Assembly: GCA_918026815.1 (NCBI GenBank)
Contig: CAKJVC010000013.1
Coordinates: 516,180 to 580,179 of the forward strand
Source: Chalara sp. BL73
Lineage: Eukaryota; Ascomycota; Leotiomycetes; Helotiales
Direction: 5' to 3'
DNA length: 64,000 bases
Of the stretch, positions 47,690 to 58,395 are shown piece by piece. Under the pieces are notes generated by a model that was given only the letters and a program-made list of their open reading frames with translations, searched no databases and was not told the origin of the DNA. Numbering within the stretch: the first letter of the stretch is position 1; each line of letters begins with the position of its first letter. The translations under genes were made by a program, and so were the position numbers.

Positions 47690-48661
47690 CTATCTCCTTG
47701 TCATCTCTATCGGATCTATTTTTCTACCATCCAGAGCACGAATATCCATATCGGCAAGCTTATAGCGGGCCTGATTTATATACCAAGCCACATATGCCTG
47801 CATGAACTGCTCGGTTGAGTCAAGCATTGGAGGGTGATGGGAGAGAACAGCACGAATAGTATTCACACTCTGAACCACCTTGTCGCAGGTCAATCGTAGA
47901 GATGCCGAGACGCTAATACGACGGACTCTAGACAAGTTACAGATATAGTTCAGCGTCTCGTCTGACGTCATAGACTCTTTATAGAAAGAGAGGATATCAT
48001 TGGTATAACTGACAAAGTCGCAGATGTCAGGAATTATCGGGAGATACTGCTCCAAGTAGGATTCCTCTGGATAAAGATGCTGAGGGAAAGCAAAATGTGC
48101 ATAAGGCTCGGCAATTCCGGCTTTTTGGCGGAGGTATTGAGGGAAACTGAGAGCACCAACAGGAGGCACCATCACTCCGTTGTAACGATTTTCCAAGAGG
48201 CGCCCGGTAACAAATTCCACCATCGACTTGGAGATCATGGCTCTCGAGTATGGTCCGAAGCACGTTCCCATATCGTCTAAGAACTTAAGTAGTGACTCAA
48301 GAACTGGTGATTCCTGTGGCTCCCCTCGTACCAGCTTTGTCTCGAATTCTCGAAATTCCACGTCCATTTCGTTATCACTGTCGTCAATCAAAAACATGTA
48401 GGTGCTGAAAATACCATACATGACCTTGGCATCATTGGCGACGTATGGATATACCATTCCTAATCCAGTGGATGCCCATTTTGCTTTCTGAGTCGCCTTG
48501 CGAATAAGCATGGCATCCCAAGGCTGCGATTCGAAGTGTGATATAACTGGCTGCTCGAGGGAAAGGTCAGGTGTAGTCATGGGCATCGAAAAATTAATGC
48601 CTCCGAGGAACGTCGATAAGATGTTAGCATACTCCTCTTTACAGGGGAGAGAGAGCTCCAT
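47690..48661 (-). CDS. TRI5-family (trichodiene synthase-like) sesquiterpene cyclase
   Basis: Class I terpene cyclase predicted to ionise farnesyl diphosphate; the product is not predictable. Single exon of 323 residues from ATG 48661. The active-site set is complete: the aspartate-rich motif LIDDSDNE at about 92-98, the NSE triad NDILSFYKE with Asn221, Ser225 and Glu229, and the RY pair at Arg299-Tyr300 that binds diphosphate in trichodiene synthase. Other family landmarks are CFGPYSRAMISKSMVEFV and FPQYLRQKAGIAEPYAHFAFP. It is shorter than trichodiene synthase (about 375-385), ending some 20 residues after the RY pair, and it lacks that gene's usual internal intron. No P450, acetyltransferase or pathway regulator is next to it, so it looks like an orphan cyclase rather than part of a trichothecene cluster. 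Confidence 0.85.
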   Translation of the reverse strand: MELSLPCKEEYANILSTFLGGINFSMPMTTPDLSLEQPVISHFESQPWDAMLIRKATQKAKWASTGLGMVYPYVANDAKVMYGIFSTYMFLIDDSDNEMDVEFREFETKLVRGEPQESPVLESLLKFLDDMGTCFGPYSRAMISKSMVEFVTGRLLENRYNGVMVPPVGALSFPQYLRQKAGIAEPYAHFAFPQHLYPEESYLEQYLPIIPDICDFVSYTNDILSFYKESMTSDETLNYICNLSRVRRISVSASLRLTCDKVVQSVNTIRAVLSHHPPMLDSTEQFMQAYVAWYINQARYKLADMDIRALDGRKIDPIEMTRR

Positions 48662-49018
48662 CAGTTCAAATTATGGTTGCGGGACCCTGTTAAGCAGCGG
48701 CAACGTAAACTAGCGAAAGCCGACAAAGAGCATACGGATGAAAATAACGATTCCTTCGCAGCGAAAACAAGCAACAGAACTTCCAGGAAGAGGCAAACTA
48801 TTACAAAAATGAAAGTTAGTAAAGGATAGGAACTAAGATGGGTACAAGTATAGTGAACGCGACCTACGTTGGCAGAGGAAAGGAGGCAAGCGGACTTTCC
48901 TATAAACGCTCAACCTTGATATTAATAGCCGCTTCCTGTGTCTCCTGTATTATATGGTTTTTGGTTTACTGAGTGCAGGATAGAGAAGCAGAATCGAGAT
49001 GCTATAAGAGTGCAGTTG

Positions 49019-49030
49019 TATTTATAGATA
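49019..49030 (-). promoter_or_regulatory. TATA-like element upstream of the terpene cyclase
   Basis: On the minus strand this reads CTATAAATAC, a close TATA match about 360 bases upstream of the start codon. It would imply a long leader or a leader intron; distance makes the call tentative. Confidence 0.35.
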
Positions 49031-49142
49031 GAGAGAACTAGTGATTTATGCAGGCCAAACTGAGTCAAGTGCGGAATGCTAATTTCCAAGAGGAATGTGA
49101 ACTATGATGGGAGGAAAACTTGCTTTGTGTGGAAATATAACC

Positions 49143-49163
49143 TTAATGTTCAGTGAACATTAA
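49143..49163. promoter_or_regulatory. Perfect 10-1-10 palindrome upstream of the terpene cyclase
   Basis: TTAATGTTCA-G-TGAACATTAA is a perfect inverted repeat with a one-base centre, about 480 bases before the cyclase ATG. Symmetric sites like this suit a dimeric regulator, but no such protein is encoded nearby and the function is unproven. Confidence 0.4.
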
Positions 49164-50933
49164 TGCCTGCTACCGCTCTCGTTGCGTAGAAACATTATGG
49201 AATTCGTAGAGTAACGCACCTGGATCGTGGCTGTACTTCGGTTATGGAAGGACGATTCTGGAGGTCGTCGTTTCCATGACCGGTGCTACCCCTTCCTGAT
49301 GCTGGCCGCAGCGGTGCATTTTCCTGGTGTCCATGGAACGCGCCTCTAAAGAGGCAAGACAGTGTGGCGTGTCTTGAAATATAGAACAATCCTGGAAGAG
49401 CTTGCGGAACCAATAGATGCTTTCGGAGTGACGGACAGTTCGGGGAACTGGGGGATATTGTCAGGTTAAATTCTAGACTATACTTTGTCTTATTCCTGAG
49501 TTGCCGTGCGCTTTAAGAGATTCTTAATGGGTGCTCAGCTGCTGGTATTGATTTCTTGGCGGATCGGGGATATTGTGAATTCCTAAACAAGTGTTTACGC
49601 CTTCGTCACTTCCGCTGGCCTAATGTTTGTTTGGGAGCTCGCTGACTTAGCATTTACAAAATATTTGAAATTCGTTCCTACGACGATGCGAACATCCCAC
49701 TTCAACTCACCATATTTACGACGGCACTCACGATATATTCAGTAGAACTTTTAGATGATACCCTACAAACCTGTGTTTTGGGACTGCTGAGTATTATTAA
49801 ACGAGCAAGACTAACTGCGCAAGGTCTCTCTAGACAATTTTACTGTCACAGGAGTCTCAAGATCATCTGACCTGCATATCAACAGTATTTCCTAGGCGCG
49901 TAAGCCTCCCTGGATCTTGCAACATCTAATTCGCCTCATTCTCATCCCTACCGAGTTGAAATACGCTACGAATTTTCAAGGCCTTGAGAAACGTCCTCTG
50001 CCGAAGGGTTACACGGATGGCGACATGGGGTATAAACAGAACCAAGAAATGCTCTTCACAAGAAAACGAGGCGGATCTCATCAAGTCTCCTTCGCAGGAG
50101 ATCAACCTACTCAGATCCTCCGACGACCTCAACCACAGTACTACCACTTCTCGAGGTGCTTCCGGCCTAGAGGAAATCACGTTATCACTCCAGTCTGTTT
50201 TACCCCACGAGCATTCCTCATCATCTGATATGACATAGTACGAGAGAATGAATTGCGGTAGTATTTGCTTTAATTCTAGTGATTTTTAAGCCGGTATATT
50301 TCTCTTCCAATACGGTGCTGACCGCCTCATCGATTTTACAGCGACGGTTGCGCGTCCATCGAGAGTCTCACAGATATTGGTAGCCTTGCTCATAGCAGGT
50401 GCACAGTAGAAAGAATTGCAATCTCGTGCGATTACAGAAGGCCCGTTGTAGGTTGACTAATATAGCTTGCGGTCATCGTAGCCCAACTTTCGAAGGCGCT
50501 CCTCTCTCGCACTGGCAATGTCGTCGACTCCTTAGTCTTTAATATTTTAGGCCCATCCTAGCCGCACAATGTCCGACGACGTACGGCGCTATACATAGCT
50601 ATACTGCTTCTTGTCATTACGGCCTGGCTTGACGAAAAGCTTTGATAGGACCACCGGAAGTCTTCCCATTATAGCAGCCGCTGTTTACACTGGATTTTCC
50701 AGTTAGAACTTCATTATTAAGTAATTGGACGATCTGGGATGGCTTGCTTGCGGACTGGCAACGTACACATGAACCTCCATCAATCCGCCGTCTCACTCTA
50801 GCTGGCTATCACCATAATAGTGAAGCCAGTCTATGAGTTACAGTCTTGTATTTTAATACAGACATGACGGCCATAGAACTTCCAGGCTGCCCCACGTTGA
50901 ATGTACGCCGTATACTCTCATCTGGTTTATCCA

Positions 50934-51732
50934 CTACATGACCGGATTCCTACTACTTCTTCCAGCTACCTGCCCCGCCGCCGGGACCCTCAATGTTGAC
51001 GATAGATCGGCAATGTACTCCCGGAGGAATTTATTATTGCTATCTAGCTTGTCATGTTCCCTCTTGACTGCCTCAAGTCGGTCGGATATTTTAAGAAAGG
51101 ATTCTTGAAGATTTTTTGCATGCCTGTCATAGAGTTCTTCGTGAGCGCAGCTGCGTCATGGAACATGTTGAAATAACATCATAGGCAAAGCTGGAAAATA
51201 AGGTGAACCGACTGTGACAATTTCTCTTTTGTGTCCTGGCCCATCTTCTCTAAATCCTCGTTGCTTCGACGCGGACTCATTGCTCTGGCGTCATCATAAT
51301 CGAAAGTCTCTTCACCTTCTTGAATTTCGACATGAGGGTCGTCGCGAGAGACAAGGTTTGTACCGCCCGATTTGCATGTGCCAAGTTTAGGTCTGAAGCG
51401 GTGTCTTGAATGGGAGCTGTTCGGATTAATGTGCGTTGAGGAGAAGGAGCTACTTGTAGTGGTGTTGGTCATAGGCCGTTGTTGTATGTATAGGCTCATA
51501 GAGATGGCTGTGAGGTCGTTGTATGAGTCGGACATCACCGCTTCGATGTTTTGAAGCGAAGAATGGAATGTGATAGGTTTTCCGCATGGCGGGTTGGATT
51601 TGCTATATACTTGATACTTTAAAGGGTTGGAATAGTTTGTGCTTCTTCGATCTCTGCCTTGTGGGGAGCCAGGAGTTACGGTCGAATGAAAGGTTGGGAG
51701 GTGGTTTGGTGCATTGAGTTTCAATGCCATTT
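50934..51732 (-). CDS. SCOCO (short coiled-coil) domain protein
   Basis: Likely Golgi-associated coiled-coil protein related to metazoan SCOC, by family. The first part, from ATG 51732 down to about 51200, is Ser/Thr/Asn-rich and ends in RRSNEDLEKMGQDTKEKLS. The second part, from about 51136 to the stop at 50934, reads HEELYDRHAKNLQESFLKI, SDRLEAVKREHDKLDSNNKF and LREYIADLSSTL, the SCOCO heptads with the signature ...NxFLxxYIxxL. The two parts lie in different frames, and a splice around 51135-51205 is needed. The acceptor ACGCAG at about 51137 looks good, but I cannot find a strong donor, so a small indel is also possible. Total about 250 residues. Confidence 0.6.
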
Positions 51733-51981
51733 TTTCGATCTTCACCTTCACAACAGATTCCAACGAGACTTGGCAGCATATGATTATTAAATTATAGGAT
51801 GGTGTTCTACTCCCCGACTGAACGAGCTCTGGTTATTCGATGAATGTTGTCACCTGCTTATGCATTATAATCCTGTTTCTGGAGCGCTAAAACAGGTCAA
51901 TGCTGGCGACCGATTGATCTTCGTTGTGTGGGACGTACTACGAAATACTGTGCCTTGTGGGTGGTTAATACTATCTTGGAA

Positions 51982-52410
51982 ATGCGCCGCTATAGTTCAT
52001 TATCCAAGCCGGAGGAATTGCTGAAGCAGATGAGAGGAGTTTCCAACACTTACGAAGGACATATTGGGAACAGTTGTGAAGGGCAAGAAGCTAGGGGATG
52101 GGGATATCCTCACTTGTACTCGTCCCGATCAGCAACAAGATTGGCTGTTGTGGTTGGAAATAGTGGGCACAGGCGTGGTGTTGTGTTCCAATGGGATGAC
52201 ATCAGAATCACTTTCGAAGAAGGCGTAACGTTGTTAAAAGATCTGAGACGAAAATCAGCAACTTTCCCTCTTCAAAGGAAGCTTCACATAATTTTACGTT
52301 TTCCCGGAAATGTGATTAGAAACCTAGGTAAGGCCGATAGATATCTGGTTTTCCTGCGACCTATTTCTTATTCCAACAGGAGTAACTTCGTTCGTTTTTG
52401 CCGTTCCTAG
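51982..52410 (+). CDS. Unknown ORF, 142 residues, low confidence
   Basis: Open from ATG 51982; basic composition with a central segment RLAVVVGNSGHRRGVVF. It starts about 250 bases from the divergent SCOCO gene. I recognise no domain and cannot exclude chance. Confidence 0.25.
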   Translation: MRRYSSLSKPEELLKQMRGVSNTYEGHIGNSCEGQEARGWGYPHLYSSRSATRLAVVVGNSGHRRGVVFQWDDIRITFEEGVTLLKDLRRKSATFPLQRKLHIILRFPGNVIRNLGKADRYLVFLRPISYSNRSNFVRFCRS

Positions 52411-54105
52411 CCCCTCTATGTTGAAACGAGTGGTCGCCAAAGTAAACATGCTCTCATAATTTAGAAAAACAATGCTTACAAGTCAATTGGCCCGAGCGCA
52501 CGGGTTTACGTATAAAAAAGCTGGTATTTATGCACGATGTAAATAGGTCTGACGTAGAAGTGACGCACTTTACGCTGGATTTGCATGTGAAGATTGTTGG
52601 GAACTGCCAAGATCAGGTTTCATTCTGACGTCGCAATCGGAGATACCTTGCCAGTTGACATAGCCGGCACGTACTATTCAATACTTGAGTATGAGGTTTA
52701 CCAGCTCTTACAGATCTCCCAAACTAGCAGCGGTTAACCCACAATCATGTGTAGTAGTTCGTAGGTTGTAATATACTATAGTTCGGGATGGTCGATATGA
52801 CCCATCGCTGCGAGCTGCATCGGTTCACCGTGGCTCGCCATATCGCATACTTGTCAGTGACGCACAAGAGTCCTCAGCACGATATAGTTACAGGAGTTTT
52901 TCTCCAGAGGGAATTAGCGAGTCTCGACATAAGAAGGTGCTTAAGGCTCTATTGAACGATCCCAGGCCAGTATTGAGCGTGAATTGCACCGAAAGTAGAA
53001 ATCGAGGCATCGGGAACTTAGTGACAGCGAGGCATATAGCTTGGAGTCTTATGACAGCCGAAGTCTGCCACCTGTGGCGGCACGCGCTGTGCATCTAAGG
53101 ATACAGTGGGCAACGGCGGTATTGTACATGAATCTAAAGCTAAAAAAAAGGAAAGCCCGAGAAAAGCTCGAAATATATACATGGTAAGTTTCTGTCTTTA
53201 TTGCAGCAATATTATAGCAATTATGTGGCAAGCTGGCCATTTAACTGGGGGAAGCTTTGTACCAGGAGCTTACCATATATAAATTCCTCGCTCCTTCCGA
53301 GCTTTCCTTTTTCCCGCTAGCTTTAAATTCTGGCATTATACCACTGTTGGCCCCTGTATCTGTAGATACAAAATATTTAGCACCACAATTAACAGCCTTT
53401 GCCTATATTACGCTTGTCAGGTGCAGGTGTATCACGTGCAAGGGGCGATAAGGGGCTCGGTAAGGTTTCTAGGTTTAGCTTTGTAGAGGAGTAGCCGGGG
53501 GTACGAGGGTTCTAAGCAGAGGACTTGGTGCCGTAGCAATAGGGTAGAGATTAGTCTTTGTATCCATTGGAGTCCGATTCATGCTACACTACCTGATCCA
53601 CCTTGCACAAGCACTTGCTCTACCAAGAAACCGCTGCTGAAAAGGCCGTCAAAAGCAACGGGATGTCTATCATTAACGACAAAGGCGATGGCATATGTTA
53701 TGGAAAGAAGGAAGAGGAATCGCGTCAGGCTGTCAGGCGTGGTGAATAATAGACCAATTCCTGGCTGCTAATTCCTCCAGTAGACAAGAACCCAAACCCT
53801 GCCTTCTTAGCAAAATGTTGCATGCATCCTCTATCTGACCTCATTAGCCAGAAATTTCAGGTTATAGACGCGTCTACCTGCACCCTTCTGTTCCTGTAAT
53901 AAAATTCTTTTCACAAAGGACAGCAACTCATTTGATGTATGACGTGCTTTATACCTGGCAACCGTCTTAAGAGGAGCTAAATTACCTGCCCATAGCGCCT
54001 AACGGATATTCTTCCAGAGACTGAAGTCAACCAACCTCCTGCTATAGTCGTAATGCTGATTGTCGTTATGGGAATTATAGGTCAAAAGCGTCAAGAAAGC
54101 CTAAA
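52411..54105. other. Gene-poor region
   Basis: About 1.7 kb of scattered short ORFs on both strands. No domains, tRNAs or repeats recognised. Confidence 0.4.
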
Positions 54106-54345
54106 TCAACAAGTACCTTTCTTCATAAAAACAATCTTACACGCATCAATGTCTCTCATTCCTTTAAATATATGATACCACCGCCAAATCTCATGAGGGA
54201 CTGAAATTTTATCCTGGTACTCCTCTCGAGACTCGCTGTAGGCATTGAAATACGGCGTTTCTGGCGGTGCTTCTGAGGGCCGGCGTCCAAAACGGGACAT
54301 AAGTGGCCCCACTTCCTCGAAGAATTTCTCTGAGGGAAATCGGAA
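54106..54345 (-). other. Coding-like minus-strand exon of unknown gene
   Basis: From about 54345 to the stop at 54106, the frame reads FFEEVGPLMSRFGRRPSE and later VPHEIWRWYHIFKGMRD, with amino-acid use more protein-like than the surrounding frames. Upstream continuation is unclear (possible acceptor TTGCAG near 54359). It may be the 3' exon of a gene whose other exons are decayed. No family recognised. Confidence 0.25.
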
Positions 54346-54984
54346 GCGGACGGCTGCAAGCCTTCAGCATCTCCCTTGTTTTGTCAAAAATTTCCGGACA
54401 AAGAACGCAATACACGTTGCGAATGGCGCAGCCTATTGATGTTCCGTGTGTGCCGGTGAAACAGGCTATGAAGTTCTATTCTCTCAGAATTAAGTGTATT
54501 ATGGATTGTGGTAGAGCAATCCATCATAGAAGAGTTAGAGGCCAATAAAGAACGCTCATACGTTTGTCAAGGAAATGGAGTCGAGGGCAGCCCCTGTGCT
54601 AAAGACGGTGATCTCGTGGGAATGATCCGTCCCAAAGACAAATTCCATCCGAGGAGCGATGCTCTGCTAAAGCCCTTGAGCAGCTCATCGTGTTTCAGTG
54701 TTTAACTAGAATAGGAACTACTGGTAGATATGGTTTAGCATTGATCTATCTGCTAAAGACGTGGCATTGGCTCTCGCATAGTAACGGATGCTTCCCATTT
54801 AGAATAAGCGAAACGCCTGCTCAAAGGCGTCTTGAAGTTTGCACAAGTCTAGATTGATAATAATGAAATGCGTAAGTAAAGTATCCGTTGTCTGCGTACC
54901 TTCTCGGCTGCTAAGCCATAGAGCCCCTTGCTATACCGTATAATGTTTTCTTCCACTTTCTTGATGGGCAGTTTACGGTTTGTT

Positions 54985-55326
54985 TCACGTCGTCATCCTT
55001 TGGTCTTCTCTTTTTTGTGAATAGTCTACCTCTTGACATTGATCTTTTGGCATGTCCTGAATTTGCATTCTATCGAATGAGTATTTATTCGTAGCGCAAG
55101 TTTCGCGAGTAGGACTTTCTCTGATGCAGTGATAACGACAATTCATCCATTTATAATAGTTGCAAGTCTGCTTGATTTGGACGTAAAAACACATTCCAAC
55201 AGAGCACTGCTCCCGACCATAAGAATAGATAGTGTGCCAACCTGTATCTGCAGGTGGTCCGTTATCGTATCCCCGTAAAAGATAGCAAAAGGCTGAGTGG
55301 CATGCGATGCTATGAAGCTTTGCCAT
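54985..55326 (-). CDS. Cysteine-rich ORF, 113 residues
   Basis: Open from ATG 55326, with nine cysteines, seven of them between about residues 40 and 78 (spaced C-x5-C, C-x7-C, C-x3-C). Aromatic-rich, with a hydrophilic C-terminal tail. The spacing resembles disulfide-bonded secreted proteins, but the N-terminus (MAKLHSIACHSAFCYLL) is only a weak signal peptide, and an upstream exon could supply a better one. No family recognised. Confidence 0.35.
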   Translation of the reverse strand: MAKLHSIACHSAFCYLLRGYDNGPPADTGWHTIYSYGREQCSVGMCFYVQIKQTCNYYKWMNCRYHCIRESPTRETCATNKYSFDRMQIQDMPKDQCQEVDYSQKREDQRMTT

Positions 55327-55706
55327 CAACTACACGGTTGGTAAGGCAATAGAGACGATGACGCAGATTAGTCAGTGAATTGACCTGTCATGAGTCACCT
55401 GCTCGGACATCGTCTTCTGAGCCTCCCAGGGGCGAACGCAGCATGCAGTGGTTATGGAAGCCTTCGAAATTTAATAATATAAGTTTCACAGCTTTGCTAG
55501 ATAGGCACAAGCAACTTGTACCCGCTGCGCCTCATTACACAGATAAATCGATATAATTCGTAGTTTCGCATTCAAGGGGCTTACACTCAGATCAACCAAA
55601 CTTGTATCTTCCCTGCGAATCAAACGCCTAGCTTTCGTAACTCTTTGGTTGTCATCTCTTATCTATCCATCCCACGTCCCAAAGCCCACAACTCAAAAAG
55701 TATGGT

Positions 55707-55964
55707 TTATTTGGATGACTTTTGCCCGTGAGCAGCCAACAGACGATCGAATACGTCATCGGAGACGGCATGGTTTATCTGTATGCTGTCCCCTTCAGCA
55801 ACGTTGTTTCCAATCTGGAGATCAATGGCCTCCCGCCACCCCTTCTCTCCAACCGGCCCATTTATCTGTAGCGCTTGTTCCTTCGCCATGTTATTGACAA
55901 CTGTCCGCGAGATGAGAGGGTTTGCGTTCGTAGAGGAGCTTGCAGCGGTGTTTGGAGGCGCCAT
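55707..55964 (-). CDS. 85-residue protein with two HET-s-related amyloid-motif (HRAM-like) repeats
   Basis: After a Ser/Thr/Asn-rich head, two pseudo-repeats follow at a 29-residue period: residues 22-43 contain NNMAKEQALQINGPV and 51-72 contain NNVAEGDSIQINHAV. They share NN-x-A, the central Q-I-N and the V three residues later; an aromatic residue follows each (Trp43, Phe72). A pair of about 20-residue N/Q/G-containing motifs separated by a short linker is the arrangement of the HET-s prion-forming domain and related fungal amyloid signalling motifs. These normally sit at the C-terminus of HeLo-type death effectors or, singly, at the N-terminus of NLRs. No HeLo domain is fused in this frame; an open stretch upstream (about 56025-56160, minus) with a GTATGA donor could be an earlier exon but does not join in phase. 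Neighbours include HET and CorA-like genes. Confidence 0.55.
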   Translation of the reverse strand: MAPPNTAASSSTNANPLISRTVVNNMAKEQALQINGPVGEKGWREAIDLQIGNNVAEGDSIQINHAVSDDVFDRLLAAHGQKSSK

Positions 55965-57149
55965 GACTATTCATCTGTTATCAGTCCTAAGGTGTCAGGA
56001 AGTCAAGTCATACCTTGTGGAAATCCTAAGCGACTCAGCAATCTCAAGTCCTCGTCCCTCACCTGACTTCTGCCAAATAAGAAGATTTATGCGGTTAACG
56101 ATTTCGGTGTTGATAACAACGGTGCTTTCAAGAGTGTTATCTCCCTGCCTTGTCCCACAGAGCGATTACTTCTCAAAGGAGTCTGCCTCCTACCTAGCGC
56201 TTGGCTGTTGCTAAATCGATTCACTCAGGGAATAGCCCCGTGGGCGTCCGAGGAAAAAAATTGGTCCAAAGATCTATTGTTGGATAACCCCATCCATGGA
56301 GGTGTTGAGCTTTATCGCTGAGCCAGCGGTTATGACTCGATTTTCCCCGCCATGTCACGTGATGCCACTATACCTAGTTGCGGCTCTTGGCAGGCAGTCA
56401 TACTATTGTTGGTCAATACTATCAAGTTTACGGATAGGAGCTGGCAAAATTACATTCATCACCATTACATTCGTTCGACTGATGCTATTTATTCTAGCCT
56501 GTTCTCAATTCAGCACAACCACTCTACCACCGCATGTACTTCGGCCTCCTGCAGGATTATTTGCCCCGCACCAACCCGATATTTGTGGAGGATTATTGTC
56601 TCAACTTGGGGAGAGCAGCGGTTGCCTGTAGGTCGTTCAACTATAAAAGAAAGCTCCAAAGATTTATCCTAAATTGTCTATCTTATTACGGGATAAGCAA
56701 AAGCTCTATTTATCATAGAAACCATCAAGCCATGTGATTCAGCTGAGGTTATTTCCTAATTTGGCAGTCACGTTATGTGGAGTCAGCTAGCTCTAAAACC
56801 TGTTTGGTTTCTCTGGTGCCTCTGACATAGTAGGTGCAAGAGAGAGGTCTTAGTTGTTTACAGGCTGTGAGTTAGAGAATGATGTCTGCTCCCTACCTGC
56901 TGATTGGTTAGGTTATAAACGTTATCGCCCCCTAGCTGTCTGTGTATATGATCATCTTTTCTCGGTTCTTTTCTCTAGTTCTATCTTCCACTGCCATTGC
57001 AAGGGCTAATGTAATATGTGATGCCATACGGCTCTACCGCGAATACTATTGTTCGCTCGTCGCCTTCAATGTTGCTTTATGATCTTTCTACCCATGCTAC
57101 ACCACAATGCAAGTGCCATTCATTTACAGAACTCTGCGTCAGCCATATT
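55965..57149. other. Region upstream of the amyloid-motif gene
   Basis: On the minus strand, 56160-56025 is open and reads NTEIVNRINLLIWQKSGE and GLEIAESLRIS before a GTATGA donor, a possible 5' exon of the small gene. The rest shows no convincing gene; plus-strand ORFs here overlap and lack domains. Confidence 0.35.
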
Positions 57150-58371
57150 GTACCAAGCTAACCGCCATGACTCCCACTTTCTCTCCTTCACTTTTGGCTC
57201 CAATGTGGTCTGCCCATGTCAAATAAACGAGAACCGGAACCACGGCCAAAGTCGCACCTTCTGCGATGCCTGCCCGGAGTTAGAAAGGATATGTTTATTA
57301 CCGATACGCTTACCCATAATTTGAGCTATTCTGCTTGTCCCAGAAGTGTTAGGAATAGCAAGATACGCTGCCGCGAATGATAGCGGTGTCTATAAATCAG
57401 TAAATGCGTACCTGCTCGTATTGAAACTTCTTACAAATATGACAGTAACGACAGTGAATGCGAGTATAAAATTTCCTTGACGAGCTGTATCAGCGGCCTC
57501 CTTCTTTGCGGATCTGGCTTCCTCAAGATTGGCTTGTTTCTGTTTCAAGTCCAGAAGGTGGTTAAGCTAAATAAATTAGTAATCACCCGTGTAACACCGA
57601 AGAGAGTTTTCAAACTATTTTCTCAACCCGCCTAGCATCCGCCTTCAGCCTTTCGACGTGCTGACAGCTTGAATTAACACTGTCGCTGTCTATGAAATTA
57701 TTCCAATAGTTTTGACTCTTTCCACCATTCGGTGCCTCATTCTTGCTCTCGTCTATCTTGTCTTGGTCCTTACTTTCGCATAGGTCTCCAGTATCTCCCT
57801 TCTTTTCAATCTCGTCATCGCCTCCATTTTGTTTCTTATACAACCAGCCGCGAATTTTTCCAATCACGTTCTTTTGTTGGACAAGAATGACCTCAATCAT
57901 ATTAAGCTCGTCAAGAACATCCTGAATATCTTTGAGATAGCCCATTTCTTTCTCGATTCCGATTTCTACTGGTCCAAATAGTCCATAGCATTCTGTTACG
58001 CCGGCCGACTATATCAATTAGCATATACGCGTCTCTGTATGAGGGATAGGACTGACAATTGTGGAAATATGAGAAGAGAATATATAGAACAATGATTCTT
58101 CCAGCCCTGCGTTAAACGGCTCGTAAATGAACTCTGTACATCGGTGGAAAATATGTACGATAAGATCTTCCGCCGACTGTATTTGACGATGCCAAGAGCT
58201 GTCATCTAGAATTTTGTGTAGAAGGGTATAATTATCATTTGTGATATCCCACCTCTGGGGAAATGCAGTAATGATCGTCCCTGTATATTGAATTAGTAAC
58301 CATCCTGGAAACAAATAAATAGGACATTTATTACGATCGTCGATCTTCCAGAGCCAGAGTTGTTTCACCAT
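57150..58371 (-). pseudogene. CorA-like fungal membrane protein, 5'-truncated
   Basis: Fungal relatives of CorA Mg2+ channels; transport role unproven. The minus strand starts at 58371 with VKQLWLWKIDD, joined across an intron (about 58274-58330) to RTIITAFPQRW, a conserved pair of segments that normally sits some 250-300 residues into these proteins. Downstream are IVHIFHRCTEFIYEPF, MGYLKDIQDVLDELNMI, a Lys/Glu/Asp-rich linker and a coiled coil KQKQANLEEARSAKKEAA leading into the membrane span GNFILAFTVVTVIFV. After an intron comes PLSFAAAYLAI in place of the usual conserved loop, then degraded hydrophobic sequence. The N-terminal half is missing exactly where the truncated HET gene begins on the other strand. 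Confidence 0.6.
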
Positions 58372-58395
58372 GAGAAGTTTTGATGACTCTTTAAG

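Larger units (their letters stand above)
48662..50933. other. Intergenic, terpene cyclase upstream region
   Basis: About 2.3 kb. Beyond the two sites listed, a plus-strand ORF at 49917-50228 has no domain. On the minus strand around 50455-50530 a short frame reads REERLRKLGYDDRKLY before a stop, which looks like the tail of a lost gene that I cannot name. Confidence 0.35.

Noticed and set aside
47690..48661. Trichothecene cluster
   Set aside because: Only the cyclase is present; none of the P450, acetyltransferase, pump or regulator genes of such clusters is seen nearby.
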